A stretch of 64,000 nucleotides of DNA from Gonatopus flavifemur (taxonomy: Eukaryota; Arthropoda; Insecta; Hymenoptera; Dryinidae). How positions within the stretch are numbered: position 1 is the first letter of the stretch; each line of letters opens with the position of its first letter. Of this stretch, positions 32,565 through 45,015 are shown in pieces. A program made the position numbers and the translations under genes. A model generated the notes under the pieces. It was not told the origin of the DNA, did no database searches, and saw only the letters and a list, made by a program, of their open reading frames with translations. The stretch is taken from positions 31,346,001-31,410,000 of the forward strand of contig JAFFJZ010000004.1 of NCBI GenBank assembly GCA_018340375.1. The letters run 5' to 3'.

Positions 32565-35500
32565 AATAAATTTTACTCTCAATCTCCAGCAATTTTTTTC
32601 TCGATTTCTAAGGACTTGAGAAAAAATTTCCTAGGAACAAGAACATCTCAAAATTAGTCAAAGAATACCCTAAAATTTTTTCAAAACCGTAAAAAAACAT
32701 TTTTGATCTTCCGGAAAATGGAAAAATTGGCATTTTTGAAAAATTGTTTAAAAAATCTGGAGAAATTTGGGGGTATTGTTTGACTGGTTTTGAGACTTCT
32801 TTGTTCTTACAAAATTTCCCCGCAAGTCCATGGTTATTGAGAAAAAAATTGCTGAATGGTTTCCGAAAACACCAATCACAAATTCAACATGTTCATTGTG
32901 TAATTATTAGTATGTTATAAATATCAAAATATATTTCCTCAATAAATCTGTGATTTCATTTATTTATTCCAAATTCTGTTCAAATTCAGATGCAATCGAA
33001 TCAAACATTTATCACATAGAAATATTTACCATATATCAATATTTCACATTGTTTACATCAATATACCACGTTACTTCGATATTGCACCGTATTATTTCAG
33101 GAGCTCCCTATAATAGTAATTCTTGGGTGGGTATTTCTATTTTACGCTTCTAACTAATCGGAAGTGAATGAACTACTGTCATATGCTTATTCACTCTCTC
33201 AAATGTCACATCCACGTCAACAGAGAAGACAAAAACGCGTTCGAGAAGAGCTCATGGAAGTAGAAGAAAACAAAAATGGCATTGCGAATGCTATCTTCAT
33301 ACCTTGTTCGGATGATTCTGGATGTTCTGATTCAGGTTTTGAATCTGACACAGAATCAGATGATTTCTCAAGTGACATAACAAATATTCCAAAAGTGTCC
33401 TTCAAGCAGGTACGAAATAATTATGAGGAAAATCAGACAAAATTATCCCCAAATCACGAATACGAATGGATAATCGGAGAGAGGCCATATCATGAAGTAC
33501 TCAAAAATAATACTTGACTTCTTGATGAAACGAGAAAATTTTTGAAACCTTTATCCTCAGTTCAGTTGTTTGAGATATTTTTTGTAGCGATCTAAAAAAT
33601 GTCTTATAAAAAGTACAAATTTGAACGGGTATCAGCTAACTGATAATGAATTGGATATTTTTTTTGGGAATGATAATTACGACAATATTCAATACCCGTG
33701 AATCTCGGAGAGATTACTGGTCTTCAGATGAGTTGTTACGCTGCAAACCGATTGCATCTGCCATGAGCCGCGATAAGTTTTCGAAAATCAAACGAAATAT
33801 GAAATTCAGTAGGCCACAGGATAAAAATGAACATGACAAAGTTTGGAAAGTGAGAAATATACTAAACATATTTAGAAACAATATTTTACAATTCGGTTTT
33901 TTCTCTACGGCGTTACCTATTGATGAGATGACGGTCAAATTCCACGGGCGAGCTCCAGTCTCACAGTTTATGCCAAATAAACCTGATGGGTTCGGCATAA
34001 AAATGTGGGCAATACGCAGTCCAGAAGGATATTTATTTGATTGAGATGTATATTGCGGTCGAGGATCTAACATTCATTCATCAGACAATAGAATGAAATT
34101 AGTTAAATGTGCTGTGGGTAGTCGCGTTGTAATGCTAATGGCCCAGAAATCACTTTTACCGGTATCTCCAAAGAAACTATGTTCGTATCACTTGTATTTT
34201 GACAATTACTTTTGCAATGCGGACTTATCAGTTCACTTGAAGGAAGTTGGTCTTATCGCTACAGGGACTGTTCGATCCGACAGAATGGAAGAAAAAAATT
34301 TACTGGATAAAAAAGCGAAAAGAGGTGCGTGTACTTACTAGGTACTTACATAGTTGAACATGAAGGAAACAGTGAACTCAATTCTATAACTGTTATGGGT
34401 TCAAAACCCATTTCAGTTTCGTCAACAGCAGCTGAAGTCACCCTTATAAGTAGCGTTAGGAGATACTCGAGAGACAGTCACTCTGAAGATGAAATGCCAT
34501 TCCCTATGGTGTTTAGACTGTATAACATGTTCATGGGGGGCGTCGATCAACATGATGCTCATTGTAGCAATTTGCTCTCTCAAATACGAGCAAAAAAATG
34601 GACTTGGTTGATTTTTTGTAGATTGATACAATCGTCAATTACTGATGCAACTGTGATCCGAAATTCAGTTCACGAAAACAACGTTGGAACCGAACAAATA
34701 TCTTCGGAAATTGCGAAATACTATTTTGACAAGCGTAAAAATGAAGAAGCACACGAAAGTATTGTTGTTGTCGAAGAAAGGTACTGCGAATACGCCAGTA
34801 AATGTCACACAAGAACACAGGGAATGTGCGAAACCTGCAACATTTATGTATGCTCGCCATGCTTCTCAATTCATAACAAAAATTGAATAATAAAATTAGG
34901 AAATTGGAGGAAAATTCAAAAAAAATCATAAAATACAAAAAAATTTGGAGGAAAATTTGTGAAAAAATCATTATATACAAAAAAAAAAGGCTCTAAGAAT
35001 TACGTTCACCTCCCCGTGGTCAGAGTCGGACAACGGCAACGTTTGTCGGCTGAGCAACGTACGTAGTTTACTAAATGAGAATATTTTTCGATACTCCTAA
35101 GAGCTTCATGATTGGAGACCTCAGAAACACTTAAGCGATTTTTTTCTCAATAACTATGGACTTGCGGGGAAATTTTGTGAGAACAAAAAAGTCCTAAAAT
35201 CAGTCAAACAATGCCCCCAAATTTTTTCAGATTTTTTAGACACTTTTTCAAAAATAACAATTTTTACATTCTCCGAAGAATCAAAGATGTTTCTTCACGG
35301 TTTTGAAAAAATTTAAGAGTATCCTTTGACCAATTTCGAGACGTTTTTGTTCCTAGGAAATTTTTTCTAAAGTCCTTAGAAATCGAGAAAGAAATTCCTG
35401 TAGATTAAGGGTAAAATTTATTGTTTCGGACGCTTTTTTGTATGGAGAAAGATTTTTCATCAATCTCAAGCCAATCACTTTCGGTTGAGGTTCCATGGAC

Positions 35501-35775
35501 GCGATATTCATCGGTGTTGAGTATGTAGAAAAATGCAAAAGCAAACAAAAATATGATCTTGAAAAACTTTTTTCTGAAAAAACAGTGCTTTTTTTTTCAA
35601 TTTGCAGCTCTAACACGGAAAAACTTATTTCAGGGACTCCTGAACATCACCATTCGAAAGAGCGACCTCCAAAACATAGGATACAGTGGCTCAAGAATTT
35701 TTTTTCGACCAAGTTCATTGTACAATGAATCTCTGAACTTTGTTGTCCAAAAGTGTCTGTTCAGGCGCTGATGGG
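32565..35775 (+). mobile_element. piggyBac-like element with long inverted repeats, left end incomplete
   Basis: Inner terminal sequences are inverted copies: 32565-32880 (TTTTTTTCTCGATTTCTAAG ... CCCCGCAAGTCCATGG) pairs with 35130-35450. The right end continues to GGCGCTGATGGG at 35775. The homologous derivative at 48492 starts CCCATTAGCGCCTGAACAG, giving the true terminus. The outermost ~300 bp of the left end are missing. The TTAA duplication expected for piggyBac is not evident at 35776. Confidence 0.75.
33203..34886 (+). pseudogene. piggyBac-type transposase, broken into several frames
   Basis: ATG 33203 opens MSHPRQQRRQKRVREEL followed by an acidic Ser-rich region (DSGCSDSGFESDTESDD). 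Then, with stops and frameshifts between them: RDYWSSDELLRCKPIASAMS and FSKIKRNMKFS; ALPIDEMTVKFHGRAP (first Asp); LYFDNYFCNADLSVHL (second Asp); LYNMFMGGVDQHDAHC (third Asp). A Cys-rich C-terminus ends it (YASKCHTRTQGMCETCNIY). The three Asp positions fit the piggyBac catalytic core. Breaks lie near 33517-33646, 34042 and 34335. In the family the enzyme excises precisely at TTAA. Confidence 0.83.
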
Positions 35776-35882
35776 ATGTTGTTTGTGTATAATATCTAGA
35801 ATATCTCTCACCAAATATCATCGAGTTATCGCGTAGTGTTATATATGTATGGTGTTGAATGAAGTGAGAAGTGACCAGTGAA

Positions 35883-37645
35883 TAATTGATTCAAGTGTGA
35901 GAAATGTGAAAAAGTGTCAAGTGTTATGATTCTAAAGTTCGCGTGGCATCATCGACAGAAGGATACACTTTGGAAGAATTTGTAGATCTTTTATGGACAA
36001 TAGGGTAAGTTTCTTATTGAAATGAATTATTGATCAGAATTATCTACATATGAGTGTTTAAATATAGTATAAGTTCATTCTTTATAGTTGAGAAAAAAAA
36101 ATATTATCTTTAATTATCTAGTATATGTTCAGATTATTTCAAAATTATCGAAGAAAATTTTTCAGATAGCATATACTAATTCGTTCATTATGATTACAGG
36201 TCAATATTAATTCAGAAAATGAGAGGAGATGAGTGTCCACATCCACGCCATGGGATATTCATCAGCGTACCGCCAAATCAGACTCGTCTACTGGGAGTCG
36301 TACTTTGAGTGAAAGTGAAAGTCTATCATTGGTAGCCCAGTCAAGGAGGACTCATTCATAGGACTCGTCTATACGTAATGAGGTAGTATTATATTCCAGA
36401 TTCACCCGCTGTACAACTTGTTCAAAAGTTGTTTTCAGTATACGCTAAGGGTATTGCAGGTGAGAAGACTCAATTCATTTATATTATTATAATATTCTAT
36501 CATTAAATTCAATATATATGTACTGAGTATACTAATGTAGTATTGTGATTATCAGATTCCCCCATAACGACACTCCATATCATAGAGATGACTTCAAGTT
36601 GATATACTGGCTAAACGCTAAGAGGGTATACTGGTGGACTCCTACGTAAGGTGCTTCTACGCTACATGTGGCCTGTCTTCTGGACTCATCTCGTCCTGAT
36701 CCAAGAGCGAAAGGGACACAATGATAGGAATAGATATTCATTATTTATCATTCAAATATCTGATAAAAGAGAAGAGAAAATATTCCACGCTAATCTTGTA
36801 TATGTATAACCTTTTTCAGGTGAACGCAGCAACTACGTGGACTCGTGGAAACGAATCTTTGAGAGGCGATATTAGGAAACTAATTTACTGGTTTGACGAA
36901 GGAACAAGTTTAAGGGTAAGTTTTCTATCATATTTCATCACAGACTTTAAGAGGTCTGTCGAGGCAACGTCAACTGTCAAAATTTGGTATTTCATGTACT
37001 GTTATTGAAAGGTATTGAATTTCTTGTTCTCTTTTGAAATTTCAGATTCTACGCTTGCGATGGGGAAGATCTGGCATCGTGAAGCTTTACGATGAGTGGA
37101 TTCTTGAACCTGTCTTCATCGATGGACTTTTGGCATCCAGGAGACTTCTTTGCTGTCTACGATAACTAATAAGGTAAGCGTTACACTCTATATTTTCATC
37201 CGGGGTGGATATTTGTCTATTAGATTCTTGACAGATTCACTTTGACTAACCTCATCTGTCAGAATTCAAATCTCTTGCCTGTTAGAATGGTGAAATATTG
37301 ATTTATTACTTGAAATTTCAGGGTATATGGCTGCGATGAGAAGAATGAAGGGAAATTTCCATCCATAGAGTTCTAAGGTTGATGGAACATCTACTCAACT
37401 AAGATTTCTCCCATCGATGGATATTTGACAAGGACCTTTCTACTCATCGTGATGGAGTGTTGAGGTCATTTGATTCATATATTATGTTTCGGAAAATTGA
37501 AACTACTCAACGTATAATTTATTAGCTAATTATTAATTTTTGCGTTGCAGATTCTACGTATCCAATTAAGAAGAATTTGTACATGGAAACATGGATGTTT
37601 TCTGACGATTCATTGATGAATCATGAATAAATTTCTTCCCTTCAG
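35883..37645 (+). other. Candidate multi-exon gene of small exons, with splice sites and polyA signal; product unknown
   Basis: A run of good splice signals on the plus strand: donor 36005 (AATAGG/GTAAGT), acceptor 36200, a possible 21-nt exon 36439-36459 between TTTTCAG and GTGAGA, acceptor 36555, donor 36626 or 36646, exon 36820-36915 (CTTTTTCAG to AAGG/GTAAGT), exon 37046-37173 (TTTCAG to AAG/GTAAGC), acceptors at 37321 and 37550, and AATAAA at 37626. Joining 36004 to 36201 keeps a frame open (TLEEFVDLLWTIG / SILIQKMRGDEC). Exons ending at about 36625 and at 36915 share RDDFKLIYWLNAKR and RGDIRKLIYWFDEGTSLR, a possible exon duplication. Later exons contain stops in this frame. I recognise no family; it may be a non-coding or decaying gene. 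Confidence 0.4.
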
Positions 37646-37876
37646 CATAAATTGTTTATGGTTTTTGGTTTAATCCATGAACTCCTCAGAATGTTCAAGA
37701 AGTCACTCTGAATTTACGATTAACTTTTCGGGATACTTTTTGGGGTTTCGACGAAGTGAATTTATATATGTACGCAAGGACTTCGAGGGATTTAAAACAT
37801 ACACATTTTCCTTTTCAGAAATATTATTCTTGATCTCAACACGTTGTGTAGGCAACGTTTGTATTTTTTGAAAGGA

Positions 37877-40366
37877 TTAATCTGTCCACAGAACTAATTT
37901 TTTTCGTTTCGCTATTCGTAGCTTGATACTTTTATCATCAATTATTCCGATGATTTTATGAGGACCTTCGTTCAGGTCGTATAGCTTTCCATGTTTCATA
38001 CCCTTTTTCAAAAATACTAAATCTCCTGCCGTCATCATCATCATCATGATGTTCGGAGTTGGTCATAGGTAGGAAGTGGTTGATCAGAGGGCATAATTGG
38101 AATTTTGCCGAACACTAACTCATAGGGAGTTCGTTCAGTACTTCCATGCACACTAGTGTTATATGAAAGCATAGCGAGTTCGACCCATTGGTTCCATTCG
38201 GAATCCTGTGATACGTATCGTCTGAGATATTCAGTCAATACAGCATGGGATCTTTCTAGGGATCCATTAATTCGGGGGTGGGATGCGGTGGTTTTCAATT
38301 GTCGTATGTTCAAACGTTTGGTCTTAGTTTACATGAATTTAGAGATGAAATTGGTACCTTGATCGGTCAGTATTATTTTCGGTGCTCCACAAATGCAAAC
38401 GAATTGCTTCAGGAATGCATTTGCAATAAATGGTGCAGTTGTATTTTTCAATATTGCTCCAGTGCAATGTTTAGTTGATAAAAATTGCATCGTGAGAAAA
38501 TATAACGATTTCCTTCTTGAGGAGGGGGGAATGGTCCCACAATATCCAGTGCAATTTTCTCGAACGCATAACCGGGCGTATCGGTTATCATCATTGGTTG
38601 TTTATTTCTGGTTCTAATGATTTTCTTCAGTTTACATTGGAGACATCCAGATATGTAATTTTGCACATCTTCTTCGATGTACTCCCAGTAATAACTGAGT
38701 CGTAAGCTATTGAAAGTTTTTGCAACTCCTTTGTGTCCTCCTATTGAAGAGTTGTGAGCCTCTTCAATCAAGGATCTTCTTTCTGTTATATCAGGGACTT
38801 TCACTATTCCGAGACAAAACGTGAGTTTTATAAGAATGTGACAAAATTCTTTATCAAATTCAATTATAATTCTATCCCATTCAAGTTCATTGGGGAATTC
38901 GATTTTTGGAATACTGCACATACTTATCTCGTTCAATCTCATGAATAATTTCAATTCTCTGATTGCATTTTGGAGATACATCATAGTTCCTCGAGGTGTA
39001 GGGATTTTATCAGACAGTTCGATATATAGACCAAACCACCATTTGGTTCCCATTTTCAATGCTGGGCTTTTCTCCCCAGATCCATGGGTCCAATAGAACG
39101 TCGATTTTCTCAGAAAAGTCTTTGATTGTTTTTTCGAAGGGTTTGCCTTGGTCATTTAGAAAGAATAAACGGTTGTCCTTTTTTAATTCTGAAGGGTCTC
39201 TTGATTCATAAATATTTGAACCAAGAATTAGCTTGTTCAAATTTTTGTATAGGTTTTGTATAGGTCTCCTGATAATTGGAGTCTTCGATTTCAGAATATT
39301 TATTATTATTAGTATGTTCAGGAGGGTTATCGCGTATTATTTCATCATAATTTCCCACGACCTTCTCGTTCGAATGTGGGGAGTATTGTTCTTCATTGTC
39401 TGATTCGTAATGAGATATTTTATCTTCAGAATCGTATTGATTTTCACCAATTACGTCATTATTTTGATGTTTATGGTGATCTACCATTGGCTCTAAAGGA
39501 ATTTGATTGTTAATTGGATTTCCTACTTCATTCAATGAATATTGTTCGTCATTAAATTTTTCGATAAATCTTTTTATTTTGTCATTGGCTTCTTCCTCGA
39601 TTTTTCTATTTTGTTTTCGTATTTCTTCGCGCTACTGTTGTCCCTCTTGCGTTGATTTCGGGATTCTAGTGGATCCCCCAGGTTGAACGTCAGTCGTATA
39701 GAGTATTTTGATATCTTGGAGTATTTTCTCGTTATCTGTACGTTCTTCGTGTTCGTCAGTCGAAATGTTTGTGTCATTCATCGGGAGGTTCCTAGATAAA
39801 GCGTTAGCATTGACGCTCATTTTTCCAGCTTTATGAACTATATCGAAATCATATTCTTCAAGTTTGAGTCTCCATCTAGTTAAACGTGAAGTGGGGTCCC
39901 TTGCGGTCCTCATCCACACTAGAGGTTTGTGGTCAGTTACTATAGTGAATTTTCTTCCATAGGGATCGTCCATAAACTACGTGGTCTTTTTTTCACTTCC
40001 TTTTCTATCGCACTCTTTATGTCTGAAGTTGGTGCAACAAGGAATGCAACAAATAAAAAGACCACGTGGTTCATGGACGATCCCATACAAATACGGACGA
40101 AATTGGGATACACTATATAAAATAGCTAATGCCTCTTTTCCATACGTACTGTATTTTATTTCGGTTGGATTTAGTAATCTAGATACGTAGGCGCAAGGCT
40201 GATCTTTTCCGATTGGTCCTTGACTCAGTATTCCAGCTATCGCGTAACCACTTGCGTCAGTGGTTGATGAAAAGGGGTTGTTGGAATCGGGATATTGTAA
40301 TACGGGTTGTTGACATAAACAATTTTCCAAGGGGGTATCCTGGTACAGAACACCAACAACAAGCAC
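37877..40366 (-). pseudogene. Ty3/gypsy Pol: RNase H, linker and integrase
   Basis: Reverse strand order: RNase H (SSTTDASGYAIAGIL, YVSRLLNPTEIKYSTYGKEA, FTIVTDHKPLVWM, NANALSRNLP), an acidic linker, then integrase with a zinc region (IGGHKGVAKTF ... CLQCKLKK), IALDIVGPF (Asp), ILTDQGTNF (Asp) and HPRINGSLERSHAVL (Glu). The tail AGDLVFLKKGMKHGKLYDL ends at 37877. All integrase catalytic residues are visible, but they are spread over several frames. RNase H is split by a 123-bp element at 39962-40084. RT, protease and gag are missing beyond about 40370. Confidence 0.87.
39962..40084. mobile_element. 123-bp miniature element inserted in gypsy RNase H
   Basis: Arms of 30 bp with two mismatches (left starts GGGATCGTCCATAAACTACG, right mirrors it). 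ATA at 39959-39961 and 40085-40087 looks like a 3-bp duplication. Removing the insert rejoins the RNase H frame (FRPYLYG / RKFTIVTDHK). The termini resemble Harbinger-type or similar miniature elements, but I do not assign a family. Confidence 0.75.
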
Positions 40367-40379
40367 TTTTTGTGGATTT

Positions 40380-40947
40380 TTTTTAGCAGACTATTCGGTG
40401 TGTAGTCTTGCAATCTTCAGCGTCCATTGTTCATATATTGGAGAGTTCAAATTAATTCTTTGATGTCATTGTATGAGATTTTGAGCAAGGTACATCAATG
40501 AACATAAAAGTGTTGCCGAAAACTGTTCCCGCATGGCGTGCAGTCTAGCATCTCGTAGTATGGTTTGAAAAGAATAAAAAAAATTTTTTTGTAAAGTTTA
40601 TGAATGCAGATCGTAGATATACCTGAATAATCAATTATTCTGTTGAGAAAAATTTTAAAAATCACTATTTGAAGAAAAAATTGTGTTTTTCGTAAGTCTG
40701 CAACACTTTGTTTTTAATAAAAGCTTGTTTTCAATGAAAATTTGCGGGCCGAGTTTAGGTATATATTGAAGAGAATGTGATTACCTCCAATTTAAGACCA
40801 AGATGATTATGATCGGTCCAGAATTTTTTGAGTTATGCTGCACGCCAGTTTCAAAAACATGGTTTCAAGCAAAAAGCGTTTGAAGTTTTCGAACAAGGGA
40901 AGAGGTTGAAAAAAGCTCATGATCCTCAATTTATTCGTACTTTTTTA
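40380..40947. other. No gene seen
   Basis: AT-rich spacer. GGCGTGCAG near 40532 and CTGCACGCC near 40840 form a short inverted pair about 300 bp apart, perhaps ends of a small element. Confidence 0.4.
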
Positions 40948-42660
40948 TTATTCTGCTATTCCTGCACCATATACAATCTCCTCGACTTCCTCATAAAGTT
41001 CATTTTCTTGTAGCAGCCGTTGTTTATGAATATCTCCCAAGTTTCGGAAAGCGGTATTGTTGCGAAGATTCTGCGAAGATATACGACTATGGTTAATTTC
41101 ATCAGAATAATTTCTGCATGTTGTCCCAATCACGATTCCCAAGTTCGACATTATTCCAAGTACCGACAGCCAGCCTTCATTGAAAATTCCTGCTGCTATA
41201 TAAGCAGCAATTCCAATCATTTTCCGGCCGCAGTGAAGATGCTTTGGAGCGAGACGCCAGATTGTTGCGTTGAAACTTTCATTGGCATTTTGAGTATGTC
41301 CACCCAAACACCTCTCGAGGAGTTCTCTTCTCGACAAATCTTCGTACATTGGTAATATATGCTTAGGTACATCTGGGTGTAAAGGCGCTGGATGAGTATA
41401 CTGAAGTTTAAAACTTTCAGCACAACGAAATTTACACCAACTATCTTCTCCAGCAGGGCAGTTTTCATGTCTTGGATTATTGTCTGTAGATATGTTGTGC
41501 AAATACGTCGCCATTACATCTCGCTGCATATTCTCTATGGATTCTTTGTTCCTTATCATTGCCAGGCCGTGGTATTTTGTTAATTTTCTTATGAGATTTT
41601 CCGTTAACTTTCCTCTGCCACCAAGTTTTTTTTCTTTCCTCACGTTTCGTAATCTTGTGCTTATTCGTTCTTCCACATGATTGACACACTCACTCCTCCT
41701 AACAGGAAATTCATCTCCATATGGGTTCAAATCCAAGAGAGCTATGAAAGTTTTGGAATCACCGTCACCAATGTAATTTACATAACGTACTCCAAAGTTT
41801 TCCATGGAAGAGGAGAACATTTCTCTCATCCCCATTTCACCAGCGCTGCCAATATGATTTGAAGAGCATGCATCTTCGTGCGTGTCATACCACTCATTAA
41901 ATTCTCCGGTATCTTCCTTATTCTTCCAAGGAATGCAAGCTTTACAAAAACTGCTCTTCGCAACGAGGGGAATCACTGTTCCAGTATGATGGGCAATTAA
42001 AGTTGTGACGCCAAGAAGGGATGTAAAACCGCGTTTTTCCCACGATCCGTCTCCAGATACTTTGAAATTATCACGAGGAAGCTGTCTTTTCTCGTCCTCC
42101 TCTCTCTCCTGCTTCACGACCCTCAAGCACATTGCATCAAACACAGTTTTTGTGGTTGTGTATATATGCTGCACTATACGATCGTAAGCATCTTTGCTTG
42201 AGCCTTTGCCAATCTCCATCATCGCACAGAATAAGTTAATTCCCATCAGACTCACGCCCAAGAGTTTTATTACAACAACTATTCGAGTATTTATCTCATG
42301 ATCATTACGTATCAAAGGCCCCGATTGTATGTAACGAGTACCAAACGTACACTTCGCTGCAATCTTGAAACCAAGCCTTCTATTTCCTGTCTCACTGAAT
42401 GACATTTCCCGTCCGCAGATTTTACACTGACTAATATCCTGAATAGCCGAGAAAACACTTACGAATTCAATAATCCTATAAAGGTAGGCAAAATTTACTG
42501 GAACATTTCCACAGTCAGCTGTTGCCAATTTCCGAGCTGATGTACTGTCGCTAAGGCCCTCGCCGAGCTCATCATTAAATTGATTCCCTTCGAATTTTTT
42601 TTTCCTCGGCCTTGGAGATCGGTATGGTTCTTCTTTGCATCTTTTTGGATAAGAAGACAT
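40948..42660 (-). CDS. Mutator-like transposase domain protein, intact 570 codons
   Basis: An ATG at 42660 opens an uninterrupted frame to the stop at 40948. The N-terminus is basic (RSPRPRKKKF), then comes a Cys pair (CKICGREM), then the catalytic-type blocks KVSGDGSWEKRGF, YVNYIGDGDSKTFIAL, ENCPAGEDSWC and ERCLGGHTQNANESFNATIW. The Asp of SGDGSW, the Asp of IGDGDS and the Glu of NESFN are candidate DDE residues. The domain matches the Mutator-like transposase domain common in insect genomes, usually annotated as uncharacterised. It is the only transposase gene in the window with no visible damage. I could not delimit terminal repeats around it, so it may be a still-complete mobile gene or a domesticated one. 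Its base composition and codon use look like its surroundings. Confidence 0.8.
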   Translation of the reverse strand: MSSYPKRCKEEPYRSPRPRKKKFEGNQFNDELGEGLSDSTSARKLATADCGNVPVNFAYLYRIIEFVSVFSAIQDISQCKICGREMSFSETGNRRLGFKIAAKCTFGTRYIQSGPLIRNDHEINTRIVVVIKLLGVSLMGINLFCAMMEIGKGSSKDAYDRIVQHIYTTTKTVFDAMCLRVVKQEREEDEKRQLPRDNFKVSGDGSWEKRGFTSLLGVTTLIAHHTGTVIPLVAKSSFCKACIPWKNKEDTGEFNEWYDTHEDACSSNHIGSAGEMGMREMFSSSMENFGVRYVNYIGDGDSKTFIALLDLNPYGDEFPVRRSECVNHVEERISTRLRNVRKEKKLGGRGKLTENLIRKLTKYHGLAMIRNKESIENMQRDVMATYLHNISTDNNPRHENCPAGEDSWCKFRCAESFKLQYTHPAPLHPDVPKHILPMYEDLSRRELLERCLGGHTQNANESFNATIWRLAPKHLHCGRKMIGIAAYIAAGIFNEGWLSVLGIMSNLGIVIGTTCRNYSDEINHSRISSQNLRNNTAFRNLGDIHKQRLLQENELYEEVEEIVYGAGIAE

Positions 42661-44194
42661 TCAGAAATTCAATAATAGTTGGCACTATACACACAAAATA
42701 GAACCAAACACGGTAACGATCGAATAATTGTTTGTTCACAAACAATACCGGTGATTGAAAGGTACACGCTTGCAATTGACTTGCTAATACGTTAGAAAAG
42801 TGCAGGGACTGGAAATTTTGAGTTTAATCCAATTATGCAATTTATTTGACGGTTTTAGGAGCGCTGACGGGCTAGGAGCCTTATAAATCACTGTTGAGAG
42901 CTTCCTTCAGCAGTTTACTGTTCACTGAGAAAAAAGTGCGGTTATGCTAGCAATCTGGAGCATACGTTGAAGTATTCAGCTGAAGGCGCGATACATAGTT
43001 CGATCTGAAACTATACATATTGCTATGATAGCGGTCCGTTTGGCTGTCCTGGCTATACTGATATCCTTATACCACCTGACAGCAAGAACACATTAATAGT
43101 AGAGCTGTGTGAACCATACCTTTTTTTCAGTGTTCGGAACGCTCGAGCATGCATGCTAATTGAGCTCATTTCGGCTTTGAAAATACGAATTCATATTTAG
43201 GGTTTTGGAAGCACATTCTAGAGACATTATACTATCGTTTTCAGTAAAAAAAGAATCGATTTTTTGAAGCTGTCATACCAGGATACCCCCTCAATGAGAA
43301 GAAACATTGCGAACGATACGTTCATAATAATTGATCCAGAGACACACGCTGGGAGAGGTATGTTCCATGCACAGCTGTTAGAAAAATATAAAACTAAGCA
43401 AGACAGAAATGACGTATTTCAAATAGAATCAGAAGCTCTTTTCAATATTATCACCGTAAAATTTTATCACATTAAAATCGTTCGGTTAAGAGGAGATAGA
43501 ATTAATACGGCGAAATAAGAATAGTATAGAAGGTAGATACAATATAAATTCAGGAGATTAGAATTTAGAATAAAAGCAGATCAAAACAAAGTCATCCCGT
43601 ATGAAAAAAAACTGCTATGTTCAATAGTGAGAAATTTAAGAAACTACTGTCACTAATACTTGACAATGTTGAAAAAAAATGGTACACTAATGATTTTCAT
43701 AGACACCAATGCTCTACACTATTGAATGTCATGATGACTTATGATGATGACTGTTGAATTCAATATTGCACATCATTCATTGTAAAGAAAAATTTGTGCA
43801 GTCAGTATTCAGCTGAATACTGCAGAATATTGATTCTAGAAGTTGAATATCCAGTCACTAATGAGTTGAAAACTACCGATTGATGGTTATAATAACGACA
43901 CATATTGATCACTATTGTCACAAGTACTCCACATCATTGAAAGTCATAATGAACATGGTGACACTATTCGGTGGTCAGTTACACTTGTAGCAAGACCATG
44001 TTGATCAATAGTGGTAATCAATGGATTCAATGCAATTTGCTGAACACACTATTGATCACTATTAACAATCTTATTATACAATATTGGCTCATCACCAGAC
44101 CTTCGGAACTCAATACCATTAACTGGGGGTTGCAATATTGTGCAACATTTTCAGAATATTTTTGATGGAGATAATACCCCTGGTGGAAAAATTT
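42661..44194. other. No gene recognised
   Basis: A short plus frame near 43264-43518 (PETHAGRGMFHAQLLEKY) has no family I know. The 43640-44170 stretch is rich in short CACTATTG/CAATAGTG words, suggesting an old palindromic element. Confidence 0.4.
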
Positions 44195-44560
44195 CTCTGA
44201 AAAACTGGAAATTTCAGAGATTTTCAGAGCAAGAGTTTCTCAGAGGTTTTCAGAGATATTCATAGTTTTTCAGAGATTTTCAGAGAAAATCAGAGTTTTT
44301 TAGAAATATTCATAGATATTGAGAGGAATTTCCAGAAAAAAAACGTGTCCAATAAGCAAGATTTTTTCAAAGATTTTCAGAGATTTTTCAGAGATTTTCA
44401 GAGTGTGAAAAAATTTTCATAGTCTTTCAGAGTGTTTCAGATTCTTCTAGGTTTTTTCAGATTTTTTCAGACGTTTTCAGAAGTTTGCAGAATTTTTCAG
44501 AAATTTTCAGTTTGTTTTAGAGTTTTTCAGAGAAATTTTCAGGGAAATTTTTTTCACCAG
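44195..44560. repeat. Irregular TTTTCAGAGA minisatellite
   Basis: About 25-30 degenerate copies of TTTTCAGAG(A/T) in 365 bp. Each copy resembles a 3' splice acceptor (pyrimidine run plus CAG). Confidence 0.85.
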
Positions 44561-45015
44561 GGACCTCATATTGTTCGAAAATTTCCATGCAAATCCCGCC
44601 AAATTCATTCGAATTTTCCTTCGTGTTTAGTTTTTTCCATTTTCTCAGGTTTCCAATAAGATATGGAAAATTCCTGACGCACGGATGTGTTCATTACGTT
44701 TATGTGAAGTTTTTCATATAAATTTTTCACAGTATGGAGAGTTTCTCGTATGGATAGTATTTCAGTTGTGAAATCAATTGAGTTATATTTGCTCTCAAGA
44801 GTTCATACTTTTCCATTGAAGAACATCATACTTTTGCATATTAGGATGCAACACTGGATTTTTCATTTCTCTAAAAATTGTTTCGAGAAATAATGGTCAA
44901 TTGTAGGCATTTCCTGAATGAAATATAAGATTTGAATATACTCAAATACGAAACGTGTTTTCTATATTCTTATGTTTGGATTTATTACTTATTCACATAT
45001 ACATTCATATATATA

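Noticed and set aside
34893..35050. Possible separate gene after piggyBac
   Set aside because: A/T-rich sequence without a frame; it lies inside the piggyBac element between the gene and its right inverted repeat.
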